Translations under genes and position numbers: made by a program
The notes under the pieces: model-generated
Databases searched by the model: none
What the model saw: the letters and a program-made list of their open reading frames with translations, nothing else
What the model was told of the DNA's origin: nothing
Assembly: GCA_000750105.3 (NCBI GenBank)
Contig: JPHH03000028.1
Coordinates: 124,001 to 188,000 of the forward strand
Length of the DNA: 64,000 nucleotides
Direction: 5' to 3'
DNA from: Tolypocladium sp. Sup5 PDA-1
Lineage: Eukaryota > Ascomycota > Sordariomycetes > Hypocreales > Ophiocordycipitaceae
Shown here: piece by piece, positions 44,419 to 56,774 of the stretch
Layout of the letters: the number at the start of each line of letters is the position of its first letter
How positions within the stretch are numbered: position 1 is the first letter of the stretch

Positions 44419-46891
44419 GGCATCCTTTCCTCTCTGCCAACATTCGCATTTCATGCAGCACCGAATTTTCCTTCGTCTACACGCTGGTTTTCCACCCTTT
44501 CTCTTTCTGGTTTTATGTTTGTTTTGTATCGCGCATATACCTCGGGGAAGCCACGGCTCCCCCGACATCTTCGACGAAACAGTTTTCCCCTGCTGTATTG
44601 CCCCAGGAAATAATGATAATACCCCCGAAGGATGGGCCGGACGAAGGCAATCCTCACACATGTCATCACACCTTTCTTCACATAGTTGCAGACATTGCGC
44701 CTGCGAGAAACACGGTTGGTTTTTTTCACTTACCTAATGTATTTTGGAATATGGCGTTGGAGGCAAATCGCGTTGCAATGCCGTCTCAGTTTCTGACATC
44801 GGGATGGGATGCCTCTGATGGATACAGAGGAGGAACAAGACAGCAGAAGGCTCCGCTGGCTCTATGCCCAGCGCGATGGGGATTAAAGCGAGTGTAGGAT
44901 ACAAGAGTAGGGTTGGAAATAGAGAACCCACGAGATGGGGTCATGACGATGCTGCTGGCTTCCCGTCCAGGTGACTTGATGATGCTGGAGATGGCTGATG
45001 AATATCTTGTTTTGGGGGTCACGATAGGTAGTGGACAAAGCAATACTCTGCATTATTTGAAGCTCCAGCGCCGTGTGCCGATTTGTTCGCGATTCATTGT
45101 CGTCGCAACGCTTTGTCTATGTCGCCATCAAACAGCACCAATCCTCTTGCCAGAAGGTGCTCACATTTGTGAATGGCTTGTGCATTGATGGAGGTGTATG
45201 GTGGAGGGATCTGGTGTCTCAATCAGAGTCGGCTTGCAGGACCCGCTGCTGCAGAACACAAGAGTATACGGCGTGAGAAAAGTCTCGGGAACTACGATGC
45301 TTCTTACGGCTGTTTCACTTGCTGGGCCTCCTGGTTCAGTCGGTCCATGTTGACGTGAGCGCTGTATGGCAGACAATGTGGTTCGTGATTTAGGGCAAGA
45401 GGGCGTGTAAGTGAATGACGTACATTGGCTATAGGCGGATTTGCTCTGTCATAGCAGACCTCCACGAGCACGCAAGTAGGCATTGAGAAGAGCTTATCCC
45501 TACCACGCAACCCTCACGATAGGGCTCGCGACGAGGATCGCGGCGAGACTCGGGGGCATCGCGATCCTCATAACGAGTTACCCTAGGAGTAGGCGGCGCT
45601 TCTTCGTGTCATGCGCGCGGGAAGATGGGTGGACTCCTGTGCAAATGGAACTTTCCTCCTGTCCGAAGAGCAAGACTCTTTGTGAATTGCAACATCAACT
45701 ACGTATTGTGATCGACCTGATTCTCGATATTCACTGTGCCGAACCGGCCTCCGTGTTGATTCAGCACACAAAGACATAGGACAAGACAACAACACAAACT
45801 TGGGAAGATTATTGAAGCTTTCGTCCATGGTGTTGAGACACTAGGTCGTTCTGGTACACAAGAGCGGCATCTGGAATGGTAGAGAATGGTCTGTGTGCCC
45901 AAGTAGAGTGTTGAAGTTTGCAATCTACAAAAAGGAGTTGAATCCTATGATTTCCAAAGAATTGATGTTGATTTCTGCAGCTAGGGGGTAGCCCCTGAAG
46001 TGGTTTCCGATACATGCATACCGACGGACACTGCGCTGCTGTCTGCCAACTAAATGTACTTGAATTGACTTATTGTAGAGCCCGAAATCTGCTCTGAACC
46101 ACATGTGTCCATATATATTCATTTACATCCCCCCACACTGAATATGAGGTGGGGTAGTAGTAGCTGTGAACCTACATTTGACCTCCGTGCCATTACCTGC
46201 TCTTGGCCATATCAGTGAATAACCAACTGCCGCATAATTGATTCGTATCTGGTCACATGGTATCGCGTTGTCGGCAGCATGTCCTGCGTTGCACAGCGCT
46301 GGAGGTCACTCAGTGTTTGTACATCATACAGGCATCCGATGTTTGCTGAACTCGCTCATCACTTTACGCAATATCCAAAGTGCGGTGAACAAGTCATGTC
46401 TGATACTTGGAGCACGGCAGCGTGTAGTGAACAACCGTCACTGACCAGAGATGGCGTCTGAACAGGAGGCATAGCAGCAACGGCACTCTCGTCCTTTCTG
46501 GATGCCCCGCTGGAGTCTCAATCGTTCCACCGGTGCCCAAGTAAGCCCGTGGTGCGGGCACTTACGCAGCACTGGAAGCCTGGATGGCATCATGGAATAC
46601 GTACGCAAGTGCAGTACCACAGTCACTTGGACTTTAAAGTAGCGAGATTCTGTGTGTGTTTCTGTGTAATTTGGGGGTAGAGTGGGTGTATATGCTACCT
46701 CGGACCGGGAACTATGAACGTTCAAGGTTCCGTGTCGATTTAACATTTCTAATCACTCCGATACGTCAAATGACCACCCATAAATATAACATGCAGCACA
46801 CCCTATGCTAATAGTTCCAGCGATCATTAAGAGAACCATTTTACACAATAATTGCAATTCAAGCTCAATCAAGCATTCTTTACCATTCACC
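44419..46891. other. intergenic, no gene recognised
   Basis: 2.5 kb without a domain-like frame on either strand. From 45600 onward it is AT-richer. It holds the 3' flank of the regulator and the promoter of the DUF6632 gene. Confidence 0.5.
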
Positions 46892-47365
46892 ATGGCCCCT
46901 CGACAGTCATGGAGCACACCGGCCAGGACGTCGCAAGACGACATAGAAAGCTGGCTCCAAGCGGTCATCACGATCTTTGGAGCCGCACAGCTCATATTTT
47001 TTGTGCCCATCATAATCATTTTACCCTTTCGTATTGAGATCCCGCCGGCTCTGGAGACCCTGATCCGCTGGGGACCAGGCGGCGCAGAGCAGTACGAAGA
47101 AATGATTGCAGTCATCTACATCATCTGGGGGTTCTATATGCTCCGAGCGGCGAAGAACCCATTCGAAAACATAGTCTTCTTGGACTTTACCGTCTATGGG
47201 AACATTGGTCACATCTCGCTCATGACGGCCATGGCGGTGGTCAACAAAAAGGACCGCATTCACCTTATTGGAGACGTCCTCGCCGCCTGGCTCGTTCTCG
47301 GCCCTCTGGTGTATGTTTGGACTCGTGCGAAACATGGGCGACAGGCAGAATTGTCCCGGAGATAG
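46892..47365 (+). CDS. DUF6632-like small membrane protein
   Basis: Single exon of 157 residues from ATG 46892 (tcaccATGG context). Four hydrophobic helices are seen: AVITIFGAAQLIFFVPIIII, MIAVIYIIWGFYMLRAA, FTVYGNIGHISLMTAMAVV and IGDVLAAWLVLGPLVYVW. The pattern, with a loop GPGGAEQYEEMI, an R-A-A-x-x-P after helix 2 and an H between helices 3 and 4, matches the DUF6632 family, whose function is unknown. It lies convergent with the Argonaute gene, 457 bp away. Confidence 0.75.
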   Translation: MAPRQSWSTPARTSQDDIESWLQAVITIFGAAQLIFFVPIIIILPFRIEIPPALETLIRWGPGGAEQYEEMIAVIYIIWGFYMLRAAKNPFENIVFLDFTVYGNIGHISLMTAMAVVNKKDRIHLIGDVLAAWLVLGPLVYVWTRAKHGRQAELSRR

Positions 47366-47822
47366 GCTTTACGATGTTCGCCTGCTGTGAGTATACAGTC
47401 GAGGCCGTCTCTGTCCTGCGTATGTATTGACTTTTTGATTCGCAGATTGAATGAAAGAATGCATGTTCAACACCACGCTGTGTAGATCCCGCTATCGGCA
47501 ACATGATCACTTAAACATTGAGGATGACGATCTGGAAGCTACTCTGTTGAGGGATATTTGGAGAGCTGAGAACTTGCATGTGTGCTTGGAACTTGTGCAG
47601 GCAGCACGGAATGGTTTCTTACAGTTTCGCGACCAGCCCCAGGTGCCACCTCGCTTACGGCGGCCGATGCAGAGCAATTCGAGGACTTGACTGGACTACG
47701 GGAAGGAACGTTTAGGGAAGTAGTGTGATTCCAATATAACGGCAGTTGAGATATGATCGGTTGACGTGCTGTATACGACGATAAATTGACAATATCGGTT
47801 GTTTGACCCATACTCCATACCC
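47366..47822. other. convergent 3' region
   Basis: 3' flanks of the DUF6632 gene and the Argonaute gene; no gene recognised. Confidence 0.5.
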
Positions 47823-50800
47823 TTAGATGTAAAACATTTTATCCTTCAGCCTGTCGTGGATCTGCACATCCTCCTGCAAAGCTCCAAACTCCTCAAGACT
47901 ACCCGCCGCTGACGGCGCGGCCGAGTTGCCTGGCGAATCAAACATGCTGCTGAGATAGCAGCGTGCTCGCTCGCAGAGGATGTCGGCGTAGTACGCGGGC
48001 GTACAGATGCTCACGGCCTTGGTGGCACGGCCGAACACGTAGCACATGTTCTGCGTCAGCTCCTGCAGCTCGTCCGACGCGTCCGTCCCGCGGGTCTTGG
48101 CGTGCCGCTGGCGAAAGATCTCGTCCAGCACGACAAAGTAGTGCGCGGGTCGCGCGGTGCCCTGCAGCGCAGTGTGAGCCTGCAGGAAGAAGTCCCAGCT
48201 ACGGGCCTCGGTGACGCCGCGGTCGACGACCGTGCCGGCTTTGGTGTTGCCCGAGCGGTCCGCATCGGCCTCCTTGGTCGGGTAGAAGCGTGTGTGATGA
48301 CGCTTCCCGACCACGACGAGAGTCAAACGAGGGAGGCCCTTCGCATGGTCCGCGGGCGGATACATCTCCTTGCACGCGGCGCGGAGCAACGGCAGCTCCT
48401 CGTCCAGGACGGTCTGGTACTGACCCTCCGAGACGCCGTCGCGATATACAAGGATATTCTCCGGGAGGGCCGCGTGCTTGCCCTTCTCGCGCCACAGCCG
48501 TAGGCGTGACTTGAGCATGTCTTTGAGGTCTCCAACAATCTCCTGGCGTCTCTTGGGCTGGATGCTCAGGACGGCGGGCCACTGGCCCAGGCAGCGGTCC
48601 ACGCTCGCCACCATTCCAGCAATACTTGGAGCCAGCAAAGTTGAACCCGGCGAAGGGTGTGTCACGTCGATGCCGACGACCATGGTCTTATCCTCGGCGA
48701 CGAGATCTCGGCGCGCGGCCTCGACGAGCTGGTTGTTGCCGCCGAGCTTCAGGTTGAACTTGAGGGCCTCGTTGCGGAAGTACTGGTCCTGGCCCTGGGG
48801 CTTGGCGATCTTGTTGCCCACGCTGCAGATGGTGTGGATGCCGTACTTGACGTCGCCTAGCTGCTTGATGCGGTTGTATAGCGGGATGGGGCTCGCTGGC
48901 AGGATGATGAAGAGCAACTGTAGGGATTTCGCCGCCCGCTCAAAGAAGGGCTCGAGTTGCGGGTCGTCTGTGTCACTCAGCTGCACCCGCTGCAGCGGCT
49001 CAAGAGGCGGGCTGGCAGTAATGCCTGTGTCATTCAGCACGGCGTGGAACCCGCGCATGAGGTCCTTGAGGGATTGGGAGGTGAACCTGTGGGCGCCTGG
49101 GTACATGTCGTCGGGCATCTCAATGTACAGACACGACCAGCTCTTTACGCTCACGCTGGTGTTGAACTTGAGACTCGGGGAGTCGCGTGGGACCATGTTC
49201 CAGCCGCCAGCCATCATCTGCGCTCGCTTGTTTTTATAGACGATCTGGGGATTGGCAAGGACCCGGCCGGGGACGGTGATGAGGTCCGGGGAGACGGTAA
49301 TTCCGAATTGACCCTGTAATGTGATGTATTAGCTGTCCATAGAATACTGACGATGAAGATGAACACTTACAAGCAAGGGATTCGTGCTGGGAGACAGGCC
49401 CGCTGTCTGCAGTCCTTTGGTGACGATGGAGGTCGCATTCTGTGCCGGACCGCGAACGGCAAACCGAATCATGTTCTGCGTCTGAGTCGGGTCCAGCTTG
49501 ATCTTGGCCGGTTGGCCTGGAATCACGTAGCAGACCTGCGGCGGCAGGTATGTTGGATTCTCTCTGTTGCCGACATTGATGACGGGCAGATCGGGATTGG
49601 CGATGCGGATGCCATACGCTGGATGCGTTAGCGGGAGAAGATAACCCTGCAGTCTCTCGCCGAAAAGAACATGGACTTACCGCTGACGAAGAATTCATAG
49701 ACAGAGATATAACGTCCGCCGGCGCCTTCTGCAGGCGGCTTGGCTTTCTTGCCGCCCTTCTTCTGTCCAGCAGAGGCGGATGTGCCTGACACTGAGCCCG
49801 ATTCGAGCCAGAACTCAACCTCCTTTGGCCCGGCACCGAATGCCCGCACGCGAGGGGGATGCGCGAGGCCATGGCCGTCGTTCTTGTTTGCAAAGCCGAA
49901 AATGGTCTTGACTCGCAGGATGACCTCGCCGGCTTTGTTCTTCTTGTCCTTGAGGTGGGTGGTCTTGATGCGGAGCCTCTTGAGGAACGCCTCCAGTTTG
50001 TACAGCCCCCTCTGAGCACGGGAGCGCAGTATGAATTGATCGAGCGGACCTTCCTGATAGAAGGCGCCGTGGCTGACGTTGACGTTGACAAGGACTCGAG
50101 CCGTCGCCGCGCGAACGCTCGCGAAGAAGCCGCGCACGGCCGTAAGGCAGTTGTTGAGGTCCCAAGTGTCGGATCTGTCGGTCATGGAGAACGTCTTGGA
50201 GGCGCCGATGGTGGCAAGGTTGCCGGACGACTTGGCGTAGTGGTTCAAGAAGATGTTAAAGGCCTGGATCATGGGCAGCTGCTCGTCGTACTGAGCGGAC
50301 AGGTTCGTCGACGTCAGGTACTCTGTCAGCTGAGAAACCGCCAGGACGTTTGTAAATTTGAGCTGGACCTTGTACGGAGTGCTACCAGCGCGAGGCTCGT
50401 CTTCGCCCTCGGCACGATACTGTACCGCGACAGTCTGGTCTTCAAACTTCTGTCGGGAGATGAGAGTTGACTTGAAGTCAGTGACAATGTCGCCGTGGAG
50501 TTTCGCAAGTTCCGGTGCCTGAATCAGCAGGCGCATAATCTGGGTCAACTTCCTTCCCGCAGCGGCAGGGCTAACGGAAGAGATGTCATATCGATACAGG
50601 ACCAGCTTCGACGAAGCTGTCAAAGCGACGTAGTTGGCCCAGAGCACCACAGTCCTCCCCTTGGTGCCGTAGCCGGGGCGGGTGGGAAAGGCTTCTTGCA
50701 GGCGCAGGTTGCTGAGATCGATCGAGGCTTTGCTGGCCTGGAGAGCGTCCTCGGTCTTGGTCACGGTCTGACTGGGAGCCGGAATTCCGCTCGAGGGACT

Positions 50801-50977
50801 AGGACAACGTCACTGTGGGTATTTTGCCTGCATATCCATCGAGAAAGTAGTTTAGACTCACGAGAACACTTGAATGGGTCCGCCACGCGGCCCGCTGCCG
50901 TGACCGCCGCGAAACGAGGCACCTCCACCGCGAGGCCCTCCACGTCCCCGGTAGCCTTGTCCGCCGCGAGTGGACAT
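47823..50977 (-). CDS. Argonaute protein (RNA silencing)
   Basis: Exons 50977-50862, 50798-49681, 49618-49371 and 49313-47823 give 990 residues. The start MSTRGGQGYRGRGGPRGG is an RGG-rich tail as in fungal and animal Argonautes. Then come the N domain, the linker, PAZ (about 300-430) and MID. PIWI begins near LLFIILPASPIPLYNRIKQLGDVKYGIHT. The slicer tetrad is present: Asp in VVGIDVTHPSPG, Glu in the RRQEIVGDLK finger, Asp in VYRDGVSEGQY and His in ARPAHYFVVLDE. It ends DRLKDKMFYI, with the hydrophobic C-terminus usual for Argonautes. It should bind small RNAs and cut targets (quelling/QDE-2 or meiotic silencing/SMS-2 type; which paralogue cannot be decided here). Confidence 0.95.
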
Positions 50978-51686
50978 CTCGGTTGGGGCTTTAGCCGGCT
51001 TGATGCTGCCAGGTACGAAGTAGCTTTTGATGAATCAAGAGATGGCGAGAACGGATCAGGTAGCCTAATGGGGATGGTGTAGGAGGGATATGGAGCCCGA
51101 TGATTGTGGGGTGACATCACCAGGCACCGTCACTGTTAAGGCTGCGGCCTCGACGAATAGCACCTGCAGGAGTTATTGACCCGCGTTTTACCCAGGGGCA
51201 TGAAGATTTATTTCCGGCCTGTTAAGAACGTAACATCCGGAGCAGTCAATTCACCAAGATGTTTGTGGAACTATCTTAAATAAGGAGCCGTAGCTCAAAT
51301 CATTATTTTCTGACACCAAGGCTGCGTATTAGGCACATGGGCAGACCTAGGATATAAGTAATAAATCCCTTTGGATCCTTGAGACTCAGCTTCGGCTTCG
51401 GCAGGAACTCGAACAAAGATCAACCGCAGTACTACGTGTCGGACCCTCATACCCAATCGCGCAGGAAGAGGTCGGATACATCCATGCTTTATTTAATTTA
51501 CAAGATGAGACGTCATTTATTTATTTGAGAAATTTAGATAAAATGGCCCGTCCAACAGAGACACAAGTCATCACTGAAAGCCCTATAGCATTCCATGTAG
51601 TTTATTTCTTGGCTAAGTGATGATGCTACTGGTTAATTCGTAATGACAAAAGTTTCTCAACCGCTCTTCAATCTTCAAAACGCAAT
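50978..51686. other. intergenic, AT-rich
   Basis: Promoter side of the Argonaute gene and 3' flank of the TRI14-like gene. 51230-51640 is AT-rich; no gene recognised. Confidence 0.5.
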
Positions 51687-52848
51687 TCATGCGCTGCGAG
51701 GGAAATTATCAGGAAACACGATGCGGTCACGCGCGTCTGTGACAAACTTCTCAACCTCGTCGGTGATGTCAACAAGGGGAAAGTCGACGCGGGGGCCAGC
51801 GATGGTGCCGGGAACCTTCTGGCCAGCGTCGCCAAAGAACTCGGTGACGACGTAGACGCGGTCCTCGATCTGAGCAGTGGCCGTAGCAGAACCGCCATCC
51901 TTGGCGTGCTTGTTGGCAATGGTGCCAATGATCTCGGCCCCTTCCCACTTGCGATTAGCGGATCGAACGACGATGGTGCCCTCCTCGCCATTTACAAGGA
52001 GAATCTCGCCATTGTACTTGGGGGGCATGTAGGCACCGTCCAAGGCAGTTCCCACTCTCGCATCGGGCTTCGTGTTTCCAGTCCAGGGGATCACCTCGGG
52101 ATTGCCCTTGTCCTCGTTCATGTTCAGGCGGTGCAGCTTGCCGCTCTCCTCGTCACAGACAATGAGCCAGTCCTCGTGGGGAACCATGCCCGTGTAGCCG
52201 GCGGTGCCGAAGCTCTTGCCCGGGAACACCAGCCACTCGTCGACCTTGTCGCCCTTGGGGCTGATTCGAAGGATGTTGGTGGGATAGGTGCCGACGACAA
52301 AGGCAGTGCCGTCCTTGGCGTGTGCAATATCCTGGTGACCGCCATATCGGCCCTGCGAGGTCGCCGTTAAGTTGACCCGGTAGTCCTCTTTGCCAGTGGC
52401 GAGGTTCAGGGCAACGATCCAGCTATCGCCGGAGATATCGCCACCCTGGGTGTCGAACGGGGCGCCGTGGTTGATGCTGATGGCTAGGCGGTCCCGCGCG
52501 GCGTCCATCTCGATGCCGCTGGCGTGCAGGGGAGGATCGAGACTGAGGCCCTGGAAGTTGTGGACGTCCTTGACCTTTCCTTCGGCGTGATCATAGACGG
52601 CAAGGGTTGCGTTGTACAGAGAGCTGGCAAGTGTCAGCTTGGTAAGCACGAAAACTTGGTTGCTTCCTAAAGCCGTACCTGATATACGAGACGCATCTCT
52701 TGGGGTCATATTCGAGGGTTTCGGGATACAGCTGGAAGAAGCTGAGGGTTTGGTCTCCCGGGCGCGGCTGGGCGTATTGCTTTGCCGTGATGGTGCAAGC
52801 GCTAACGGCCGAGGCCGCGAGGGAAGCAGACAGAAGAGCGGAACGCAT
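51687..52848 (-). CDS. TRI14-like secreted protein
   Basis: Exons 52848-52679 and 52623-51687 (55-bp intron, gtacgg to ttgccag) give 368 residues. A signal peptide MRSALLSASLAASAVSACTI starts the protein. The rest is beta-rich with repeated WxxA/xD-type blades: SSLYNATLAVYDHAEGKVKD, LHASGIEMDAARDRLAIS, SQGRYGGHQDIAHAKDGTAFVVGTYP, GTALDGAYMPPKYNGEILLVN, IVVRSANRKWEGAEIIGTI and VYVVTEFFGD. This is the widespread Sordariomycete family named after TRI14 of the trichothecene cluster, probably a six-bladed propeller. No other trichothecene-type gene is in the window, so the name implies homology only. Several NxT/S sites suggest glycosylation. Confidence 0.8.
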
Positions 52849-54303
52849 GGCGAAGAGTGTCAGAGAAAGCTGTATCGACGAGTGGCTGCGGATGGTAGAG
52901 TACGTTGAGCACAAGCAGCTGCCACCATGAGCCTTCTATACTCGTTCAATGGTTCACTATTCATTCAACGTATGACTTGACGGTGGTATTCCTGGAGGTG
53001 CATAGAGTTTCACTGTAATACACGTATCCATTGTGGGAGCCGATTAAGCAACTGCCACATTGGGCAATGCATGGTCCGTACGGAGTACGTCCTCAGGATG
53101 ATATCTGCTGTTCCGTGTCGTGTGTAAAGGCTTCATTGCAGAACCCAAGTCATGCGTACCTGCGGGTCCTCTCTTTTGCCCACGATCCCCAGGGGCAATC
53201 TCGGGCGGGATAGCCGATCTATCTTGAGGCGATGCAAACCACCCAGAGAAAAATGGTTCCAATTAAGTCACCAAACCGCTACTCCAGCACCACTAATAAT
53301 GGAGCATCTCTAATAAGGTTTGACATTAGATGGACGAGGAGCCTTGCGGCCGCAACAGTGGCGCCAGTACCCACGCGGGAGCACGGGCTATTAATGCCAT
53401 CACGGTTGTTTACAGCAATTGACACTGCCGCATTGTTACTACTGCGTACATGCCACCGAGGCAGCTGTCGTAAGTGCATCGTGGCGGACTGCTCTATTTG
53501 TGCACTTGGCTTGACTTGGCGCGCAAGAAGCTGACAGAAACAAGGCATGGCGTCGGATTTCCTACCCTTTTCGATACAATAGCCGAGCGACTGACTTTCG
53601 CTGTCTACGAGCAAGCATACATCTGATAAGAAATGCGCGTGGGGGAAATCCCATCTGACTCGCTGTGCATCCCACACCGTGTTACTGTTGGCAGTTTGAG
53701 GCCCCATCACCTTTAAAACGACTCTCCAGTGGCATCTCTGAGCACACATTGCCTGATGTGAGGCTGTGAGCAACAGCCAACGAAACAAGCCAAGGCCGAT
53801 CCCACCGGGCGTCACAAACCTCACCCCATCGTTGTCAGTCGTGGCATTGCCGATGTTAGGGATCAATTCCTTCCAACTCAATGCAGGCTTCCGAGGACTC
53901 CAGTCTACTTATCCGTGTTGTTTCTTTAATGGTATGGATGATTAATTTTCAGAATGGCTACGCACTGCATTGCGCCGCGATCTCAAACAGGGATCCCGCG
54001 CAGCCAGCTGGGAGCACCACTCTTTCCCTGTCCGACACCATGTCTCACCTAGTCAGGCACGAATCGCCATCGTCACGCAAAGTCATTCAGCATGTCTTGC
54101 TAGTGTGTGCTCTCACGCACCGTGCGGGGACGGCCAGGCCATGAGCTTGCATGTAGAAGACTATAAGAAGTTGCAGCCACCCCGAGTCGGAACCAGCAGT
54201 CATCAGCACGCTCTCACCTTCACTTCCATCAAAAAGCACACTCACTAGCACCTTTGTCAAGCCTCGACAACTAGCAGGCAGATTATCCATTCATTTCACT
54301 ACC
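52849..54303. other. intergenic / divergent promoter region
   Basis: 1.45 kb between the TRI14-like gene and the protease gene. A frame on the minus strand (53279-53881) is open but without family-like sequence. A short palindromic gtacggagtac lies at about 53078. No gene recognised. Confidence 0.45.
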
Positions 54304-55855
54304 ATGCGTGCCTTCGAGACCATCCTCATCTTGCTGGCGTCCAAGGCTCTGGCGGCACCGGCAGATGGCCAGGAAACTGCAGACAAGCCGGTCGTCCAGG
54401 ATGGCATCCTGCAGCTGCCTCTGTTCACTGTTACCGCCGAGATGGAGACGACTGGCGGCAAAATTGCGAAGCGTCAGGCCTCGACCGACTTGGATAGGCA
54501 GCGGTTTGGCGGTTCTAGGCCAATCACAGCACTGGGTATTGCCTTCGAGGTCGGGACGCCGCCCCAGACGGTCATCGTCGAACCGGACACCGGGTCCTCC
54601 AAGTTTTGGGTACCAGGCCTCCGGGCTGGCCAGGTTCGCGAGGAACCCAAGTCAACCTTTTTCGACCGAGAGCGTAGCAGCTCCATACAAGATCTTGGAC
54701 AGAAGGACTTAAGTAAATATCAGTCGGAATTCGCTGTTCTGAACCTTTTTTCGGACGAAATTTCTATTGGAGGTAAGTGGTGATCAAAACGCTCTGCTGA
54801 TGCAGCCATCTAACTCATGTTGTTATAGGCAAGTCGCTGGGAAAATCAAGGCTTGGGGTTGCCAACATGAGCGAATCCCATTTGGGACGCGACGTCGGCA
54901 CCTTGGGTCTGCTGACACCAACCGACAGCTGGGCCGATGATTTCATTCTGAAGAAACTTCTCGATCAGAAAGTCACCAAGAGTCGGGCTTTTAGTGCCGG
55001 TGTTCGCAAGAAGGGCCGGGGTGCGCTCACCTTTGGCGGATATGACACTGCAAAGTTCTCTGGCCCGCTCGAGAAGCTACCAATGAAGCAGAACAAACAC
55101 AAACAGTAAGGCAGAATGACTCCGTGGGCACGTGTCATATGCTAACCACTCCCGGCAGCTACATTGTCGAGATGCAATCGCTCTCCTTTTCCAATGGCAG
55201 CGACAGCGCTCAAACTCTGCTGGACAAGCAGAGCGTTCAAGGGAGGCCGTTGTCCATTGGACTGGATTCTGGCGCCCCAGGTCTCCAACTTTCCCTGTCT
55301 GCTTTCCAAGAGGTTAAGAACAAGCTGGGAGCTGGACTGGAAAAGCAGCTAATGACAGTTGGTTGCGACGTAGTCGATTCCAAGGCCGCCCTGGATTTCA
55401 AGATGACCGACAGCACTACCATCTCGGTGCTTCTTGCGGACTTGGTGTTCGCCCGACTTGACAATGGCAAACGATGCCAGCTCGTCATTCACGGAGGGGG
55501 AAGAACTTCGGGTAAGAATCCTGTCCTGTTAGGCCTATCTGCATTGGCCGAAACTCAACTGACTTTGCACCACGTAGACCTGTGGATCGGCGTTCAGTTC
55601 CTGCGCAGATCTTTCGTTGTCTATGACCCTGATCAAAGCAGCATCTACGTCGCTCGGGGTGCTGATTGCGGCTCGAACCTGGTCGCCATCGATGGCGCTA
55701 TGCCAGAGGGTGTAACAGGCAAGTGTGGCCAGGAGACTCCGGAGGTGGACCCGCCGGTGGAAAACGCCCCACTCGCGCGGCCGGCACCGGATGCCGGAGA
55801 TGTGGATATCTTAGCCCTCATTGACCCGCGTGTGGAGTTTGAGGGGACCGAGTAA
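54304..55855 (+). CDS. secreted pepsin-like aspartic protease (family A1)
   Basis: Exons 54304-54772, 54829-55105 and 55159-55855 give 480 residues. The signal peptide MRAFETILILLASKALAAPA is followed by a propeptide ending at a Lys-Arg site (GGKIAKRQAST, about residue 60), a kexin-type cleavage site. The first active-site Asp lies in VIVEPDTGSSKFWV (DTGS) and the second in SIGLDSGAPGLQL (DSGA, where family members usually have DSGT/DTGT). ALTFGGYDTAKF is the conserved strand before the domain border. The C-terminal 60 residues are Pro-rich and acidic without a clear GPI signal. It likely digests proteins outside the cell. Layout is closest to yapsin/candidapepsin-type enzymes. Confidence 0.92.
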
Positions 55856-56774
55856 GCTCAGGACGGAAGCAACCATTTCAACTCCACGTGTTCCCTCTCG
55901 TGGTTGGAACGACGTCCAGCCGACTATATAAGTGTGTCCTTTGAACGGAAGTTGGAGGTGGGTCATCTTGATTAGACTGCACAGCTGGAGTTACTTCAGT
56001 TGTTCAGGATTCACCGGATGTCTCCAATATATAAGCCCGAAGTCCCGATCAGTTCCAGACTCCCAGCCTCGCAAACGTCTACCTGCATGAATGTCTGCAA
56101 ATTTGAACGCCACTTTTCGTATCACGACCTATTCCAGTAGTCTCCATCCTTTAAAAAATGCTTATGAGGTCTCGAGTTTGAATTCTAATATATCATAGGA
56201 ATTTTCTCTAATCTCTACACTAGCTATTTTGAAGGCAACGTGTTCGATAGCGGCTGGGGCCCATGTCGTAATTAATGCGGCACGGGAAATCGACGTCTCG
56301 CTGAGGCCTTCCATCCAACGGCTTTAACACAAACCGAACACCTGCCGCTCAATGCACGCGACGCCTCAGTACCACGCCCGATATCTGGCTGTCAAATTAT
56401 GGCGCTTAATCTGCGGCAAACATCATCGTGTGACAATGCAGGGATCAGCACCTAGAGATGGCTGACGATACTCGAAACGGAGGCGAAAAAGTAAGGCAGC
56501 AGAGTCGAGTATTCGCCCTCCGCTCTCCGCCACAGGCCCGTTTCAAGCTCACAACGCTGCTAACAAGCCCTTCCGTTCTCCATCCGGCTCCTCGATTACG
56601 AGAACGAGCAGCCCGCCGAGCGGTCGGTCGTCTCAGCAGCCCCGGGCCACAGCATGTTCCAGACTACAGATTAAGTCTAGAAAGCGCTGTTGTGCCCACC
56701 GAATCGGGCGGGACGTGCCGCCGCTTTTGGTCGTGTCGATATCCGTAGGGATGTAGCTCTTGCAGGCCTTGTGA
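55856..56774. other. intergenic, no gene recognised
   Basis: 3' flanks of the protease and of the pyrophosphatase relic. A 96-codon plus-strand frame at 56458-56748 has an ATG but no domain-like content. Confidence 0.5.

Noticed and set aside
51687..52848. Trichothecene cluster suggested by the TRI14-like gene
   Set aside because: No terpene synthase, P450 or acyltransferase gene is in the window; TRI14-like proteins are widespread outside that pathway.
53279..53881. 200-codon minus-strand frame in the protease promoter region
   Set aside because: It has an ATG, but composition is irregular, no signal or domain is seen, and no splice continuation fits. Kept as intergenic.
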